Below, one piece after another: positions 21,110-32,788 of a stretch of DNA of 64,000 nucleotides. Numbering within the stretch: the stretch's first letter is position 1; each line of letters opens with the position of its first letter. Both the position numbers and the translations under genes were made by a program. The stretch is from Gonatopus flavifemur (lineage: Eukaryota; Arthropoda; Insecta; Hymenoptera; Dryinidae). The stretch covers positions 23,224,001 to 23,288,000 of the forward strand of contig JAFFJZ010000007.1 of NCBI GenBank assembly GCA_018340375.1, written 5' to 3'. The notes under the pieces are model-generated. The model was given only the letters and a program-made list of their open reading frames with translations, was not told the origin of the DNA and ran no database searches.

Positions 21110-22585
21110 TTTATTCAACTCAGCTGCTCTGGAAAGAAAGAAACTTATGACAAAACAAAAAAGGGATTTTAACAGAATGTTGGAAATTCAGAACTTAGAT
21201 TTACTTCCCTTCATTACTTGAGCATCATTTATTTGAATATAGATTTTACTTGTCTACGAATTAAACGATGATCTCTGGCAAATATTATTCCAACAATATT
21301 GTGGCGAAAAATTATTTTTTCGTATGGATTTGGTGTCACTGAAAATAATTGAATTCTCATCACCTCGATGACGGATGATTTAGAACTCTTGAAGAGCAAA
21401 TAATCAATAATAAAATTGCTAGAGATATAACGTAATGAAACTTGCTGATCTATACGAACACGTTAGATTCTGAATTCAAGATTTAATACCGTATTGAAAT
21501 AATTGGAAAGAATATGGAAATTCTCACGAGGTATCTTGTTATTCAAATGAATCCAGTGATTTCAAGCTAAAACTGACCCGCTTTACATAATAATGAACTG
21601 CACAATGAAATTTCCATTAATATTCCGTAATCAAATACGTAACCGTGCGTCCAGATTAAAAATGATGGAATAAATGGTTAACAAAGAACTCATTAATGAA
21701 TAAATCCAGAACGACTAACAGAGCATCCATGGAACAGACTCTCATACTGAATTTCATTTTCCACGCGGATGCATGGAGCTCATCTAAGATTGAAAATACA
21801 TGAATATTTCCAAACTTTTTCACTTTATTCAAGTCATATCAACGAGGTAAATGATATCATGAAATTCAAGGTTCGCAGTTGTAGCAGCTCATATAATCAG
21901 CCACAAATTGAATATCCTTTGGAATCTTCTTTGAAGCTTCTTTATTTCTCCTTTTTTCCCTCCTCTTCGTCATTACTATCGTCTTTATCCTTCGTCTTAG
22001 CAAAAGAATATTGATGAAGCGATTTTCATCGAACCCATACAAATTTGTATTACAATGCTTTTCTATTATGAGTGAAAAAAGAAAAATGATTGGTAATATT
22101 ACCCGCAATGAAACTTTCATTGAGAGTTATTTTTATGGTCTTATTATATCCACTGCTCGATGCTGATAATATTTTACGTAAGCAAGTGATTATGGATTGT
22201 TTTTTTTAAAGAAAAACAGAACCGGAAACGAGCTTCTTCGATACAGTGAAGATATCGCTTTCCATTCTTTTCTCCTTCCTTCCATTCGAATCGTTATTCA
22301 AATTGAACGCTTTCATTTAGAAACCTTTAGCAAATAAAAAGTATACAACAATGTGGGAGGGCGATGAATTTCTTGTACTTGAATTCTCTTAATCACAAGG
22401 ACAAGATCATTTTTGTCGAACTACATAAACAATTCTGAATATCAATAACTTTGTGAATGGATCATTCCAAAATATAAACCCTGCTGTCTCCTTTGTCAGA
22501 GGAGAAGGAGAATTGAGAGTACATTAGGAGTTGAAATTATAGACTTTATTTGATATATACTGTATTCTCTACAAATTTCTAAGTA
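21110..22585. other. no gene seen
   Basis: About 1.5 kb with no recognised element. The overlapping open frames around 21866-22120 are in low-complexity sequence. Confidence 0.3.
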
Positions 22586-22854
22586 CACTGTTAGAAAAAT
22601 CTGTCTTAAACTTAACAATACTATTATGAAGTTTTTTACATAAACATTTGATTAAATTTCATACGAAATTTTGTATGAAATTTCATATTTTCATATTAAA
22701 TTTCATGTTTTCATATTAAATTTAATAATCGTTCTTAAATTTAATATGGAAATATGAAATTTCATAAGAAATTTCGTATGAAATTTAATTAAATGTTTAT
22801 GTAAAAAACTTCATAATATTATTGTTAAGTTTAAGATAGATTTTTCTAACAGTG
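22586..22854. mobile_element. CACTGTTAG palindromic MITE (269 bp)
   Basis: Arms CACTGTTAGAAAAATCT extend about 110 bp through AACTTAACAATA and AAATTTCATACGAAATTT, giving a near-complete hairpin. TA flanks at 22584-22585 and 22855-22856. Confidence 0.85.
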
Positions 22855-22933
22855 TATAGTTCTTCAATTTCGCAGTCCAAAAAAATCGAAGTTGATATTC
22901 AGATGAACTTCTTGTTTGTGGTTAGAGTAACCA

Positions 22934-23236
22934 CACTGTTGGAGAAGTTCTTGAATTTAATACGAAATTCTTTATGAAATATCATATTTTAATATTAAAT
23001 TTAATACTGATTCTTAAATTTAATGTGATTGATGAAATTTCACTTTCTTACTGAAATGTAATAATTATTTATTAAATTTCACAAATATGTTATTAAAATT
23101 AAGAAGAAAATTCTCAACATTAAGAACAAAATTCTTAGCATTAAGAATTATGATATTGAATTTAACATTTTATTATAATATGAATTCTGTGTAATAAACT
23201 GTTTATGAAAAAAACTTCATAACTTTTCTAACAGTG
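22934..23236. mobile_element. diverged relative of the CACTGTTAG MITE (about 303 bp)
   Basis: Left CACTGTTGGAGAAGTTC; right (other strand) CACTGTTAGAAAAGTTATG, which matches the neighbouring MITE's end. The interior is rich in AAATTTAATA and TTAAGAA motifs. Flanks CA/AT show no preserved duplication. Confidence 0.5.
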
Positions 23237-23399
23237 ATGATTGTTACAAAAATTCTTAAATTTAATAGGAGATCTCATATGGAATCCTATATTATGATAA
23301 TGACATTCAAGAATATTCTTAAATTCAAGGAATGATTATGAAATTTGAGGATTTGTTATTAAAATTCATAAATTCATCATTAGAATTAATGATTCCTGA

Positions 23400-23660
23400 G
23401 AAAAAAGATTAGATCTAATGAGATCTAAGTAGATCTCAGCAGATCTGAATTTTGGCAAAAATCTCTACGAATCTGTTCGTATCTAGTTACATCTGAACAT
23501 CTCAACTTAGGCAACAATCTTTGGAGTTTTCTGATCTTGACTCACTTCCAATTCTGCAAGGAATCCGAAAAAACATAGGGAAATTCAAGAAGATTTGTGG
23601 AGATCTCTTGAGATCTCTGTGGATCTCCGTAGATCTTTTTCTGCCAAAATTTGGACCTGA
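23400..23660. repeat. AGATCT-rich repeat block
   Basis: At least ten copies of AGATCT or one-base variants (GAGATCTC, TAGATCTC, CAGATCTG) in about 250 bp, bounded by GAGAAAAAAGAT on the left and the inverted ATCTTTTTCTGCC on the right. This looks like another subterminal-repeat element, but no clear TIR or duplication is seen. Confidence 0.55.
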
Positions 23661-24894
23661 AAAGATCTACATATATCTCAAGAGATATAATCTTTCCTTC
23701 TCGGGTTTCTCTATTCGGAACAATATAAATTGTTAAAATTCAAGAATTATGGTTATGTAAATAGTTTCATGAGATATTATTAAATCTCAATTCAGTTTTT
23801 TCAACACTGATATTATGATTGTGTCAACTATGGAGAATAGCTTTAGTAATTTGGTCACTGTAGCCACAAATATGGAGCTGGATTAGAATTCAACTTCGAT
23901 TTTTTCTCAACGTGCCACAACTCTGCATATTTCCCAATTTTTTGTACCTTGTTCATTCAGAGATATATGATAACCTATAAAAAATGTACATCACAGAAGC
24001 TCAACGTGTTCGGAGGAGAAAAATGGGAAATGGTTGTATTGATCCTTTGGATTTATATATCGTTTACGGTGTTTGTTTATTACGAGATTTATCACAGACT
24101 TTCAATGAATTTATGACACTATTATTACATCATAACGATAAATCAAAGTTCGCAATGTGATAAAACAACGAGACCTGATTCGTTACGATATGGATAGCAG
24201 GAAAAATTCCTGATAAAGAAAAATTCTTTGATATGTCTCGCTATATTGATATGGATAATTATTGGGAAGTTCATGCTAGATGAAAAGAGATGATTACAAT
24301 CACGAATGATTAATCGAAACAAAATTTTTTTGTTCAGAAGAAGAGATTGAAATTACGTTTTCTGAAAATCAATACTCTCAGTATGATTTAGATTTTCATC
24401 AAAGAAATTGAATAGAATTATGTATCTGTAATTTTATCGTGAAATTTTCAAAGCAGCATTTTATTGGACGATGATATTCTGCGAACGCTTTGAGATTGAT
24501 ATCGGATTTAGGTTGCAGAACATTCATGGGATGGAAATGATACTCAGAAGATAAGGTACACGAGAAGCAATAAATCTCGCATCCATTCACTTCCGACATT
24601 TGTGTAGTTCTTATCACAAATCTTTTGATCTATGTATACTTTGGATTGGTATCGAATGTTGCTAATTTCAATATGCGATAATCAATTGTAAATAGAAACG
24701 GAACTCTCTGCGAAAATTTTTCAAGTTATAATATGCACTCAAACATTGACGAGAAATTCTTATATTTTTTCGTTATCAACTGATAAAATATTCAATCAGT
24801 TAATAATGATGAACTGCGACAATCTAAGTATGTATGGATAAGGTACTCTATTCTTCGCCTCTTATGACCCCAAATCACGCAATTCAAGGTCGCA
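23661..24894. other. no gene seen
   Basis: A+T-rich sequence, no recognised feature. Confidence 0.3.
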
Positions 24895-25149
24895 CACTGT
24901 AAGGAATGATTGTGGAATTCAGCCCCAAAAAATGGTCGCAGCAAAGCTCCTCCACAGATGGGGAATTTTCCACCATAATTTGATGGATTTTTTCTCCATT
25001 CGTGGAGATTTTAATACCCAAAAAACAAAATAATTCCTCAAAGTGGTGGAAAAATCCCTCATTTTTGATGGAAAAACAATTCTCATACGATAGGGGGACG
25101 AAACCCACCAACAGTGTGAAGGAAAACTGGCCCCACATTTTTTACAGTG
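24895..25149. mobile_element. CACTGTAA-ended MITE (255 bp)
   Basis: Left CACTGTAAGGAATGATTGTG; right (other strand) CACTGTAAAAAATGTGGGGC. Right flank TA (25150-25151), left flank CA. The open frame across it is a repeat artefact. Confidence 0.65.
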
Positions 25150-25151
25150 TA

Positions 25152-27039
25152 TAAAAGTTAACTTATCAAATATTCTTTTTCGTTCAATACTGCTGAAGTT
25201 TGAATCGTTTATTGAAACGAATTAGTGCTCGAACAACATAATATTTATCTGTTAGAGACCAAAAACCTTGCAGCACATCCTTTCAACGATGTTTTCAGTT
25301 CCAGGGAGTTAATTCGGAGTAAAAAATAACGATTGTTCATCAGGTTTTGTGAGTTTAAAATTTCGGTTCGTTTCTATAAATGATTCAAACTTCAAGAACA
25401 TCTTTGTTCGTTTGCCCAGAAACCATACCTCATCTCTTAACTTATTCCACTGCATCATTCTCTGAATCATGTTTTTCAGTTCATCAATACTCCTTCTATC
25501 TTTCCATGGAATTCACTCTTTGAATCTGTCATTGAATTGTTCGAGGAGTTGATGTTTTCAAAAATTCTTTTATACCTTTTTTTTTTGAAATATAATATTC
25601 TTTCATAGCTTTTACTAATTATTATGTTCTTTGTTCGAGTTGTATTACATAAAACAAATTGCCTATTTCGCAATTTTTGCACAACATTCTGAGATTTATT
25701 TCTGTGTATTCTAATTTTAGAATTTTCTTAGCCTTCCAAACACATGATAGTGATTCGTCTTCATATTCTCCGCCCTTAACCTTTCAAATTACAATCCAAT
25801 GTTAAACGTCTTAACATCCTGAGTGGGAAAATGTTCAAAATTATATATAAATTGTATTCAACTCGAGATTGTTTTAAGTTCATCATACCAAAAAATATAT
25901 TTGAAGTCCTGAGCTATCTACGCGAATGTATAAAGTAATTTTCTAATATCAGTCCACATTATAGAAATTATACACCGTTATGAAAACCTATAAGCCGTAA
26001 TTCCAATCGCAAATGTAACTTCAGTCAACCATAAGTATTTGAACTCGTCTCCTCGTTGTGGTATGAATTGAACCTGCAAGTACTTTGTACCGAGGTGTGC
26101 AAAGTATGACAAGTATAAATTAAATCTCCTCCAAAAGAGAAGAAGAGGGAGAGTAAAAGAAAAGACAAAATCAACGTTGGTAGGTAGATGGGGTCCTGGA
26201 AGCAACGAAGGTGAAGCTACAGTGGTAAGAGCAGCTAAGGAAGAAGGTACAGACTGAACAGGAGGGTGTTAGGTCGCGAGATGGAGAGCTTTCCGTGGAG
26301 GAAATACGATTCTTGATAGAGACGTTTTCTCCTTGAACCCTACTCCTTCTCTCATCCTTTTCTCTCTTCTTTCCATTCTTTCCTTCCTTCCTTCCTTCAC
26401 CAATCTTCTTCTCACGTTTGGCTTTCATCTTCCACAAGTGGAATATCGGAGAACCAATTTTATATCGGATTCAAACTTATACATACACGGGGTGTGCCGA
26501 ATTCCACAAATTAGATCGACATGGAGTATGCATTATTAGGAATTCACACGAATTGTGGGTAACTTGTTCAAATTCCATAACGATTTGGTTATACATTGTG
26601 CATGCTTCGTTACTTATTCACTCGCCGTTTGCAAACTAATGAATCTTCAACGTATTTTCAATAATAGTTTTTACCCTATCAATGGCATTATTAATTTGAA
26701 AATTCTTTTCTGTGTAACAGATCTTCTTGGGATGAATAAACACCTTGTTGCAACAAGCAAGTATATTTTCATACCGCTTATATACTCAAATGACCCAATT
26801 TATTGAAAAAGTTCAACTACTAAAAGCGGCGAGAAAGCTGCCTTGATCCGACCGCGAGAAACTTTTTTCTCTACATCATTTACGTTTTCAAATATATTCT
26901 AATTATGTTCAAAAGTTTATTTGGTGTAAATTCGGTATTCAATCGAAGTATTGTAATTTAAGTTTTGAGAAAAAATGTGTGCAGTCTTGAAGTACAAGGT
27001 ATTCAATCAAGATACATCGTAGAATCTTTTTTTCTACGT
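25152..27039. other. no gene seen
   Basis: About 1.9 kb. Includes a polypyrimidine/polypurine stretch at 26330-26410 (CTTCCTTCC repeats). Open frames here are low-complexity or short. Confidence 0.3.
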
Positions 27040-27270
27040 GACGGAATTGTTCTGTTGTTACTGGAATAAAATAGGGTTGATATATCGAAGTGGATTTGTT
27101 GCCCTTGCAAAAATATTCACTCCGGTAACTAGGAAGTCAGTTCTATTGACAAATTTGTTGATGTCGGCAAAAAAATTTAGTTGTGTCAATCATTTTTCTG
27201 GCTCCTTCAGCAATTTTTTTGTAACAGTAACAGACCAGTTTGTTATGCCAGCAATTCTTTTTTCTCCGCG
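27040..27270. mobile_element. M-B family MITE, copy 2 (inverted relative to 12532)
   Basis: Co-linear with the reverse complement of 12532-12758: shared CCTTGCAAAAATATTCACTC, AGTTGTGTCAATCATTTTTC and GTTTGTTATGCCAGCAAT, ending TTTTTTCTCCGCG. The left terminus is decayed. Confidence 0.75.
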
Positions 27271-27896
27271 CGGGGAAGAAGAATTCTTGAATGTATTGTT
27301 AGATTTAAGAGCTCGTTAATTAAATTTATACTGAGCGAGGAATCAATTCATCCCGCTATCGAGTATATAGACTTCTTTTTTTATCCTCCGTTCATTGAAT
27401 GAAACGATTATTATTCTTTCCAGCAGATAGGTAAATTGTGCTAGATAACGGGATTCCACCCCAATGGAAAAGCTAATGATAATTTCAGTACCGACGTGAC
27501 GCGAGACAAACATTTTCCACTGGAAGATACGATGATGCTCTTACGATAATATCAGCTTGAAAATTCGACGATATCAATTTTCTCGTAAAATATCGCCTCC
27601 GACGGCTGCTCCGAATGTGTCTCTTATACATTTTATGCAAACAGACAATATTGTTTTTGTAATTTGGTCCTGTCGATGAATACCTTGGGAATAAAACGCA
27701 GATGTTACATTCAAATATCTTAGAGATGAAGAACGTTCTTCATTAAAAAAAAAAAGAGAAGTAAGAAAATTGGAATCTTATTCACGAATCTTGTTTTTTA
27801 TAAAACTTATTCCGAAAAATTTGAAGTATCCTTTCATATAAATTTTGAAGGATTTCATAGGGAAAAATATTGATATTCAAAATTGTTTCATGATTT
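27271..27896. other. no gene seen
   Basis: About 600 bp, no recognised feature. Confidence 0.3.
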
Positions 27897-28154
27897 CCCT
27901 GGTGAAAATGGAGCGTATACGCGAAGCGCGAAGGAAGCGCATACGAAGCGAAAAATGTTTCAATTCCCTCTTCCTGAAGCGTGTGAATCCCGCTTGCTGT
28001 GAAGTGACGAAATCATACATTCCATATACGCTTCATAAGCTCTCGGTCCCGTTTCACACACACTTCATGTGAAGTAATATTAAGTTACATTGAGCGTGTG
28101 CGAGTCGTATTTATTCTGATTTCAAACAATATCCCTAAGCGGTTGGTGCCAACG

Positions 28155-28225
28155 ACAATTCATGGCTCAGTTGATAAAACCCCCATCTGCCATGGTGAAA
28201 GTCATTGATTCGATTCTAGTTATGG
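28155..28225 (+). other. tRNA-like segment in copy 1
   Basis: A-box-like TGGCTCAGTTGATAAAAC (about 28163-28180) and B-box-like TGATTCGATTCTAG (28206-28219) at tRNA-like spacing. The cloverleaf is incomplete. The equivalent block in copy 2 is at 30130-30192. Confidence 0.45.
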
Positions 28226-28367
28226 GGTGCAATTTTTCCATTTAAGTTCCATGAATCTTACCAGGTGTACCGGTATGAAATGAGCGTTTTTTTTTGTAAA
28301 AATGAAACACTAATCGCGGATGGGAAAGTAAAAAAAAGGTATTCAAAGTATTGACCATTGCTTCCTA

Positions 28368-28618
28368 CACGGAAAAAAGAAAACAGCAATGGTTACTGTG
28401 AATCGCAGTAATTCATTGAAAAAAAATGAAAAATCAAATTCACGCCGTTCATTACTGCGTCTCCCAGTAACCGTTAATGTCCAAGCAGCATTGACGAATT
28501 TCACTGCAGTACACATCACTGTGATCGCGCTAACCTCTATCATCCAAGCGTGTTTTCATTTGTTTTTCAACTGATTGCTATTATGGACAGTAACCAGTGC
28601 TGTTTCCTTCTTTCCGTG
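28368..28618. mobile_element. TA-flanked MITE, family M-A copy 2 (251 bp)
   Basis: Left CACGGAAAAAAGAAAACAGC; right (other strand) CACGGAAAGAAGGAAACAGC. TA at 28366-28367 and 28619-28620. It sits inside a GTA codon near the mariner-2 C-terminus, and removing it plus one TA rejoins the frame (KCV then GSNGQYFE). Nearly identical over its length to copy 1 after that copy's hAT insertion is removed. Confidence 0.92.
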
Positions 28619-28621
28619 TAC

Positions 28622-29629
28622 ACATTTTGACCACCTTTCTGGCAATTTGTGGATACCACGCCAATAGAAATGTTCATCTTTTGAAGCAAACGAATCAGAC
28701 AACCAATTTTCGGCTTCTCCGTAGGAATCGAAGTGCTGCTCAGCTGATGCGTGTCCCATCGATGAAAACAAATGGTAGTCGGAAGGGGCCAAGTCTCGTG
28801 AATACGGCGGGTGGGGTAGCAGCTCCCAGCCAAGTGCTTTGATTGTATCCTGAACCGGTTTCGCTTTGTGTGCAGGTGCATTGTCGTGTAATAAAATTAC
28901 TTCGCCGTGTCTTCTGGCCCATTCTGGTCATTTTTCGATCAATGAATGGTTCAAATTGATCATTTGTTGTCTGTAGCGATTAGTATTAACAGTTTCACCA
29001 GGTTTTAGAAACCCATGATACACCACATCTTTTTGGTCCCACCAAATACAGAGCATCGCCTTCTTGCCGAATCGATCTGGTTTTGCAGTCGATGTCGATG
29101 GTTGTCCCTGATTAACCCATGATTTTCTCTGTTCAGGATTCTTAAAATAAATCCATTTTCCATCGCCAGTAACAATTCGATGCAAAACTGATTTTCTTTC
29201 GTGTCTTTGAAGCAAAATGTGACAAGTGTTTTTTCAGTTTGCCATCTGTCTTTCATTCAATTCATGTGGCACCCATTTTCCACACTTTGGGATCTTTCCC
29301 ATAGCTTTCAAACGGTCAGAAATTGTATTTTGTGCAACATTTAACATTGCTGCCATTTGCTCTTGACTCAAAGTATCATCTTCATCCAATATTGCTTGCA
29401 GTTCGGCGTCTTCAAACTTTTTTGGTGGTCTTCCACGTTCTTCATTTTTCACATCAAAATCATTATCTCTGAACCGTTGAAACCATCTTTTGCATGTTGC
29501 TTCTAATAGAGCATGATCACCTCATGCCTCGACAAACATTCGATGCGACTCTACAGCACTTTTCTTTAAATGGAAACCAAAAATTAATGCTTCCCGCAAA
29601 TCATCACTTTCTGGTACAAAATTCGACAT
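28622..29629 (-). pseudogene. mariner transposase with three in-frame TGA stops (mariner-2)
   Basis: From ATG at 29629 (MSNFVPESDDL) a single frame can be followed for 336 codons to the MITE without a frameshift. It is broken only by TGA codons at 29524, 29236 and 28930; the last two stand where related mariners commonly have arginine, which CGA-to-TGA change would explain. The triad is intact: Asp codons at 29164 (TGDGKW), 28885 (HDNAPAH) and 28780 (APSDYH), with 34 residues between the last two. The C-terminal GQYFE motif continues across the MITE at 28365-28342. The stop expected after it is missing. Cut-and-paste transposase by family; inactive here. Confidence 0.9.
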
Positions 29630-29950
29630 TTTCAACACGATGGACAAATATGATGTTGTTTGTTCAATGACTTGATATTTATTAAATATGTTTGACAGAT
29701 GTCATATCAACCAAACAGAAAAAAACAATTAAGGCTCGTTCACAACAAATGTTCCCTATCGACACATTTGTATCTCCACGCTTACTTCATACCGGTACAC
29801 CTGGTGTACGCTTCCTTCGCTTCAACTCCCTCTTTACATACTCTTTGTATCCCTCCCATTCAAGCTTCGTATACTTTTCATTGAGGTTTCGATCACCCTC
29901 CAACATTCGTTTCGTTTACTCTTCCTTCCCGCTTCCATTTTTACCAGCGT

Positions 29951-30451
29951 CCCTGGTGAAAATGGGAGCGAGAAGAAAGAGTAAACGAAGCGTATGCTGA
30001 AGGGTAACAGAAACGTTAATGGAAAGTATACGAAGCTTGAATGAAAAGGATACAAAGAGTATGTGAAACGGGAATTGGAACAAAGAAAGCGGGAAAAATT
30101 CAAGAAATCTAGACAAAAAAGTGAATTTTGTGGTGAGAATCGAACTGGTGACTTTCACTATGGTAGGGTCTTATCCACTGAGCCATGGATCGACGTTGAC
30201 ATCGATTGCTGAAAGATGTTATTTGAAGTCAGAATAGGTATGACTCGTATACGCTCCATATAACCTACTATTACGTTACATGAAGCATATGCGAAACGGA
30301 ATCGGAAGTTTATGAAACGTATACAGAACGTATGATTTGATGACTTTCCAGCAAGTGGGTATCATACGCTCCAGAAAGATGGAGTTGAAACGTTTCTCGC
30401 TTCGTATACATTTCCTTCTCGCTTTGTGTATACGCTTCAATTTTACCAGGG
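29951..30451. mobile_element. CCCT-ended tRNA-containing element, copy 2 (501 bp)
   Basis: Left CCCTGGTGAAAATGGGAGCG; right (other strand) CCCTGGTAAAATTGAAGCG. GT flanks both sides (29949-29950 and 30452-30453). It is inverted relative to copy 1 and inserted at the very end of it. Subterminal GCGTATACG and GAAGCG repeats at both ends; tRNA-like block in the middle. The purine-rich arms give spurious open frames. Confidence 0.82.
30130..30192 (-). other. tRNA-like segment in copy 2
   Basis: On the minus strand: TGGCTCAGTGGATAAGAC followed by CAGTTCGATTCTCACC. Closer to the pol III A and B box consensus than the copy-1 version. No intact acceptor stem. Confidence 0.5.
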
Positions 30452-30499
30452 GTTTAAGGGGATACAGGCGTACCATTCTTTGAATTGAAATTATAAAAA

Positions 30500-30673
30500 C
30501 AGTCTGAAATTTCCAGGGAGTAATCTTTGATACTCCACAAATTACTGTACATAGCCCGAGTTTCGGAAAAAAGCTTTCTTCTCAATCGGTAAAGGAGAAT
30601 GTTTTTTTTGAAATTTGCAATTCGGGCTATGTACCGCAAGTATCAAAGATTACACCCTGAAAATTCTAGACTG
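30500..30673. repeat. 174-bp inverted repeat
   Basis: Arms CAGTCTGAAATTTCCAGGG (left) and CAGTCTAGAATTTTCAGGG (right, other strand), with shared GTAATCTTTGATACT and GTACATAGCCCGA. hAT-like CAGTCT ends, but no 8-bp duplication is visible. Confidence 0.6.
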
Positions 30674-32788
30674 TTTCGTAAGTTCAGTTCGGAGAAATCT
30701 TGCGTGATGTGAAGATCCTTGAAAGAAATTTTTCAAAGAATTTCATAAATTCGATCATACCGACTCGATGTAGTACGAACCCTCCACGTTGGTATTTCGA
30801 TCCTCCTCCATAAATCAGATCTAATTATTTGTATATACGTAGAGTAAAGCATTAGTTATGTCAGTTCTTGCTATCTCTGTACATACAAGAAGCGATATTT
30901 ACTGATTATATGCAGTTGTCTCTACATACATTGCGTGGAGCCTGAATACCGATATGTTTGTATGTTCATATATGGCGTGTACCTGCGTTCTATCCTAGTT
31001 GTATACGTACGACCATGTGTGTTATGATTGACATCAATTCAATATAGTGACCTTCGTTTTAGCTGCGGACAATATCAAATAATAATTGATTAACTTCCGA
31101 ACTTATGATTTTCAAACTGACCTACTTTTTTTTGTAGAAGTGAAAATGGAGTTGAAAATTCGTTCATTTTTGTATGATACTTCACGGATTTTTTTTCATA
31201 ATTTATTTCATCTAGTATTCAATTTGTCGTTGGTCGTAAAATGAATTGTTGTTAAGATAAAGTTTCCATACAACCAAACGTTTATGATCAATTACTCCCC
31301 TTGGAGAAAAATTCTTTAGAATCATATAAAATTTCTATATAATTTTATAGGAATTATATGAAAAGTATATTAAATTATATCAAAATGATATATAATTGTG
31401 AGCATTATTCTACATGGGATGTTGAGAAATACATTTGTTCGTCATTTCAATGCTCATTGGAGGGAATACCAACGTACCTCCTGAATAAACATTTACTCGG
31501 TAAGAATTCTTACTTAGAAAAGGTTCACTCAATTGGTATGCTAGGATCTCCTTAAAGTGATTATATTACATCTCTGTGGCTATTATCCAACATCATACAA
31601 ATGTGCATATGTGGTAAAATCGACCGAGTCGTCTCTAGAGATTGTGTATTTCATTACACTCAGTGCTCCTCTTCATTCGAGCACACGTTGATACATTGCA
31701 ATTTGTACACCCACATGAAACATATACGAACGGAGCTCTAACGCGTCGACGAGTCGTCTTTCACTCACTCCCTCGTTCATTCGTGAAGAAAGGGAGAAAC
31801 CCCATTACATATGTTGATTCGAGAGGAAGGTTTATTACATTAGGAGATGGAATTAAAAATTTTGAGAATAAACAAAAAGAATTCAAATACGAGAACGCTG
31901 ATTATATTTCAATGACAGTTACGATGTTGTAATTGTGAGCCACAAATGCGTGTCTTGAAGATCTTTGGCACTTGGTGGGTAGAAATGGTTTTTACAGCAG
32001 GATTATTTCAATAGAAAAATATCACAGAATGTTGAAAATGATGTTTGAATGTTTCAAAGTTTCAACGAGTGTTTGTGTTTCCATTTTATCTTTCTTATTC
32101 ATTCATGTTGTAACGTGAGGAACAAATTATTCATCCCAGAAACCCTTCAAATGTGAAATGAAACTGAGAGCTGTCCGTTGGATCGTGCAACTGAAAATTC
32201 AATATGAAAATACTCCGGCAGTAGACAGACACATGGCTTCTTCGACTTATTAGCTTGCATTAAAAAATAATTCCGATTTCAAGATTGAATTTTTTCACCA
32301 ACTTCCTAGAAGTCCTAAGAAGACTTTTGAAAGATATCTTATGCCACACTTCACCGTTTTTTAAAGACACGTTCTTGTCCAGAAAATATTTTTTCAACAC
32401 AAACGCTTCTTTGAGCAAAGCTAAATTTTAGCTTTTACAGCAGATTAATTGGCTATGAAGACAAAGTTTTTTGCTGTCATAATTAACATTGAGCTGCAGG
32501 AGCCAATTTAATGGCTGTTTGTATCTATGCTAGCCACTTCGCTGTTGCAGCTAAATTATTCTTTTCGTTTAACATTTTCTTTGAATTATCTTTGAGAAGT
32601 ATTTTTGGAGTCTTTGCTGCAAAATACTTACAGGTTTCTCACCTTCCAGCCGGTTCAGCTGTAAGTCATATGAAATAATTAAACGACCATCATTGAAGTA
32701 TGACATAAATAAAAATGTTTAGATTTCGCCAATGCTGACAAGAGAATATAGCTTGGCGGAATGTTGACAGCCAAGGCTTGGCAATCTA
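30674..32788. other. no gene seen; AGCTAAATT repeats and mariner-3 host sequence
   Basis: At 32405-32575 GCTAAATTTTAGCTT-type motifs recur (compare 3565-3620). At 32745-32788 GCCAAGGCTTGGC motifs recur on the far side of mariner-3 (34140-34200), so mariner-3 landed inside another repeat. The open frame 31642-31932 has no recognisable domain. Confidence 0.35.

Larger units (their letters stand above)
28261..29806 (-). mobile_element. mariner-2, split by a MITE
   Basis: TIRs read CCAGGTGTACCGGTATGAA on both sides (28261 rightward and 29804 leftward). The right flank has TA (29807-29808) after two extra bases; the left has TA (28259-28260) directly, so the left end appears to have lost CA. It is inserted into copy 1 of the 505-bp element and is itself interrupted by MITE M-A copy 2. 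Without that MITE the element is about 1.29 kb. Confidence 0.88.
27897..29949. mobile_element. CCCT-ended tRNA-containing element, copy 1, split by mariner-2
   Basis: Left CCCTGGTGAAAATGGAGCG; the right end on the other strand is CGCTGGTAAAAATGGAAGCG. With mariner-2 removed the element is about 505 bp, the size of copy 2 (501 bp), and aligns along its whole length with copy 2 reversed. Subterminal motifs are GCGTATACGAAGC and TTCAACTCC. Flanks are TT on the left and, once copy 2 is removed, TT on the right. A tRNA-like block lies at 28155-28225. Confidence 0.8.

Noticed and set aside
26330..26410. Regulatory CT-rich element
   Set aside because: Simple CTTCC repeats are common low-complexity sequence; nothing nearby suggests a promoter.
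29692..30158. Several overlapping 60-100 codon frames on both strands
   Set aside because: They lie in the purine/pyrimidine-biased arms of the 0.5-kb CCCT-ended elements; overlapping frames on both strands and repeat origin argue against coding.
31642..31932. 96-codon plus-strand frame
   Set aside because: No recognisable motif, and its length is within chance for 64 kb of six-frame sequence.
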